Source of the DNA: Chloroflexota bacterium
GTDB lineage: Bacteria > Chloroflexota > Dormibacteria > Dormibacterales > Dormibacteraceae
Reading direction: 5' to 3'
Length of the DNA stretch: 6,849 bases
Assembly (NCBI GenBank): GCA_005880345.1
Contig: VBGE01000262.1
Location: 1 to 6,849 of the forward strand
Shown piece by piece: positions 5,061 to 6,849 of the stretch. The notes beneath the pieces were generated by a model. That model searched no databases and was not told the origin of the DNA. It worked only from the letters and a program-made list of their open reading frames with translations. The position numbers were made by a program, and so were the translations under genes. The first letter of the stretch is position 1, and each line of letters opens with the position of its first letter.

Positions 5061-6600
5061 GGGTTGCTTCCTTTTCGCGCAGCTTGTAACGCTGGATCTT
5101 GCCGGTCACGGTCTTGGGCAGCTCCGGCACGAACTCGATGATGTGCGGGTATTGAAACCGCTGCAGGCGCGTCTTCACGTGCTCCTGCAGCTCGACGACC
5201 AGCGCGTCACCGGTGGCGGCGTCCGGCCGCGGAATCACGAACGCTTTGATCTTCGTGAACCCTTCGATCGCGATCCCTACCACCGCGCTCTCAGCGACGG
5301 CGGGATGCTCGAGCAGCGCCGACTCGATCTCGATGGGTGACACCCACAGGCCGCTCACCTTGATCATGTCGTCCGAGCGCCCCTCGTACCAGTAGTAGCC
5401 CTCTTTGTCGACGCGGTAGCGGTCGCCGGTGAAGAACCACTCGCCGAGGATCGACCGCTTCGACTTCTCGTGCTGCGCCCAGTAGAGCGCCAGCGCGCTG
5501 TCGCCTTTCACGTACAGGTCACCCGCCTCGCCGTCGGCGACCGGGTTGCCCCCGTCGTCGAGGATCTTCAACTCGTAGCCGGGCACCGGTTTGCCGCTCG
5601 AGCCGGGGCGCACATCATGCGGACGGTTGGAGCAGTAGATATGCAGCATCTCGGTCGAGCCGACGCCGTCGAGGATCGCCAGGCCGAACGTCTCCTGCCA
5701 CCGGCGCCAGACCTCGGCCGGCAGTGCTTCGGCCGCGGCCACGCAGTGACGGATGCTGGAAAGGTCGCGGCCCTTCGAGCCTTCGAAGTTGAGGATCGCG
5801 TTGTACAGGGTCGGCGCGCTGAAGAACAGGGTCGGCCTTTGCTTCTCGATGGTGTCGAGCACGGTGGCCGGGGTGTGGCGGCCTGAATGCAGGACTGTGG
5901 AGGCGCCCACCCAGTATGGGAACGTGAGGTTGTTGCCGAACCCGTAGGCATGGAAGAGACCGGTGGTCGAGAAAGTCGTGTCCCTCTCGGTGATGCCGAG
6001 CACCTGCTCGGCGTAGGTGACGCAAGTGAAAGGGATGTCGTGCTGCAGGTGCACCACGGCCTTCGGCTTGCCCGTCGAGCCTGAGCTGTAGAGCCAGAAA
6101 GCCATGTCATCCTTGCGCGTCTGAGCCGCCGGCACCTCGTCCGCGGGCTCGACATGATCGCTGCGCAGCACGCGCGGCTTGTGCCTGGCGCGATCGGCAG
6201 CCGCCTTGAGCCTCTCCTCGCTGGTGGCATCGACCACGACCACGCGCGCCAGCGAATCGTCCAGGTAGTGGTCGTAGTCCTCGCTTCTCTGGAGGAGGGG
6301 GTTGACCGGCACGGGGATGGCGCCGATCCGGATCGCGCCGAGAAAGACGGCGACCCAGCCGGGGGTGTCGAAGCCGGCGATCAGGACGCGCTCTTCGCGA
6401 CGCACGCCGAGATCCATGAGGGCTCGCGCGGCTCCGCAGACGAGACGGAACAGATCGCCGTAGGTGACGTCGCCGGTGGCGGAGTGGATGGCGACCTTGG
6501 CGTCGCGCCCCGCGCGCAGGTTGCGCTCGATGAGATCGGCGCCGACGTTGTAGCGCTCGGGGAGATCCACTGAGGGAATCTTGGCACGATGCCTCCGCAC
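5053..6600 (-). CDS. benzoate-CoA-ligase-family acyl-CoA synthetase (AMP-forming)
   Basis: The 515-residue product is a full-length ANL-superfamily adenylating enzyme that turns a carboxylic acid, ATP and CoA into an acyl-CoA. Core motifs in order: P-loop YSSGSTGKPK (171-180), GLFHAYGFGN (214-223), VGSTEMLHIYCSN (313-325), TGDRY (391-395), the hinge GRSDDMIKVSG (407-417) and the catalytic Lys501 in PKTVTGK. GSTEMLHI..SNRP.DV and the LPERYN N-terminus are characteristic of benzoate-CoA ligases and relatives. The actual acid (aromatic, alicyclic or short-chain) cannot be read from sequence. The start is GTG at 6600 with a poor ribosome site; GTG at 6570 (VDLPERYN) is an alternative that leaves the family sequence intact. 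It is the first gene of the minus-strand operon, and its stop overlaps or abuts the next gene. No transmembrane or signal sequence is seen, so it should be cytosolic. Confidence 0.9.
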   Translation of the reverse strand: MRRHRAKIPSVDLPERYNVGADLIERNLRAGRDAKVAIHSATGDVTYGDLFRLVCGAARALMDLGVRREERVLIAGFDTPGWVAVFLGAIRIGAIPVPVNPLLQRSEDYDHYLDDSLARVVVVDATSEERLKAAADRARHKPRVLRSDHVEPADEVPAAQTRKDDMAFWLYSSGSTGKPKAVVHLQHDIPFTCVTYAEQVLGITERDTTFSTTGLFHAYGFGNNLTFPYWVGASTVLHSGRHTPATVLDTIEKQRPTLFFSAPTLYNAILNFEGSKGRDLSSIRHCVAAAEALPAEVWRRWQETFGLAILDGVGSTEMLHIYCSNRPHDVRPGSSGKPVPGYELKILDDGGNPVADGEAGDLYVKGDSALALYWAQHEKSKRSILGEWFFTGDRYRVDKEGYYWYEGRSDDMIKVSGLWVSPIEIESALLEHPAVAESAVVGIAIEGFTKIKAFVIPRPDAATGDALVVELQEHVKTRLQRFQYPHIIEFVPELPKTVTGKIQRYKLREKEATPA

Positions 6601-6692
6601 GCACTGCTGACGCCAAACGTGTGGAATTTGTGGCTTCCAATCGCACGTGCGACGTCAGGCATGCGCCTCAGGGCGAGGTCCAAACTGAGGAT
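6601..6692. promoter_or_regulatory. divergent intergenic/promoter region with candidate operator
   Basis: This 92-base spacer separates the minus-strand operon from the divergent plus-strand gene and must hold at least one promoter. It contains a perfect 12-bp palindrome at 6641-6652 (TCGCACGTGCGA) and an imperfect symmetric element TGGAA-N8-TTCCA at 6622-6639. TGACGCC (6608-6614) faces GACGTCA (6651-6657) as a near inverted repeat. I could not find a convincing -35/-10 pair on either strand. The symmetry is consistent with binding of a dimeric regulator, but that is inference. Confidence 0.45.
6641..6652. promoter_or_regulatory. perfect 12-bp palindrome, candidate operator
   Basis: TCGCACGTGCGA reads identically on both strands and lies between two divergent genes, 40 bases upstream of the ligase GTG and 40 bases upstream of the plus-strand GTG. 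A dimeric transcription factor is the usual reader of such a site. No regulator gene is in the window, and GC-rich DNA makes chance palindromes somewhat more common. Confidence 0.4.
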
Positions 6693-6849
6693 GTGACAGT
6701 CGAGCGCAGGTCGCGTCGTTTCTCATCGGTTCAGCTAGAGCGCGTGGCGCGCAGGTTGATCAATGCCTCTCCTCTCTGTTCGCTCGCGACCGTTACACCT
6801 GGCGGCCGAGCGCACATCAACCACATGTACTTCGCGTGGGCCGACCGCT
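6693..6849 (+). CDS. probable pyridoxamine-5'-phosphate-oxidase-like (split-barrel flavin-binding) protein, N-terminal fragment
   Basis: The plus strand is open from GTG at 6693 through the window edge (52 codons seen). The segment ASPLCSLATVTPGGRAHIN, followed by HMYFAWADR, resembles the first beta-hairpin of PNPOx-like proteins, which typically read roughly LCxLATVxPDGRPHxxxxxFxxD. These proteins bind FMN, F420 or heme, and their substrates vary widely. The start is uncertain: GAGG lies only two bases before the GTG, GAGGT lies 13 bases before, and the frame stays open further upstream (for example GTG at 6630). The gene diverges from the acyl-CoA ligase operon across a short shared spacer, so shared regulation is possible, but nothing visible ties it to the same pathway. 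The family call rests on about 30 residues. Confidence 0.6.
   Translation, partial: MTVERRSRRFSSVQLERVARRLINASPLCSLATVTPGGRAHINHMYFAWADR

Overview
The window (about two-thirds G+C) looks like a piece of a high-GC bacterial chromosome, most likely an environmental proteobacterium or a similar soil/sediment lineage. That placement rests on base composition, tightly packed genes and GTG/CTG-type starts, so it is tentative. No rRNA, tRNA, transposase or CRISPR array was seen.

Almost everything from 6600 down to 1 is one minus-strand gene string. In transcription order it holds: (1) a benzoate-CoA-ligase-family acyl-CoA synthetase (6600-5053); (2) an isopropylmalate/homoisocitrate dehydrogenase-family gene that is broken near its start (about 5060-4097); (3) a 3-isopropylmalate dehydratase/homoaconitase large subunit (4089-2800); (4) its small subunit (2750-2208); (5) a 2-isopropylmalate/homocitrate-synthase-like enzyme with no leucine-regulatory domain (2221-785); (6) the alpha subunit of a 2-oxoacid dehydrogenase E1, cut by the window edge (785-1). 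Gaps are very short or negative, and genes 5 and 6 share one base. At the right end a divergent plus-strand gene begins (about 6693), apparently a flavin-binding PNPOx-like protein. A 92-base divergent spacer carries a perfect 12-bp palindrome.

Genes 2-5 are the four parts of the classical acetyl-CoA-dependent 2-oxoacid chain-elongation cycle (condense, isomerise, oxidatively decarboxylate). Gene 6 would turn the elongated 2-oxoacid into an acyl-CoA, and gene 1 makes acyl-CoAs from free acids. The inferred theme is a dedicated route from a 2-oxoacid to a one-carbon-longer acyl-CoA, rather than ordinary leucine synthesis. The substrate cannot be read from the sequence, but the small-subunit specificity loop resembles the isopropylmalate type rather than the homoaconitase type.

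Two oddities stand out. The spacers on both sides of the small-subunit gene are copies of the same GC-rich hairpin repeat, and that repeat supplies the Shine-Dalgarno sequence of the next gene. Two genes also appear damaged: the dehydrogenase has a frame change with roughly 24 residues missing, and the synthase has its best start one base out of frame. These could be early decay of the operon or assembly errors.
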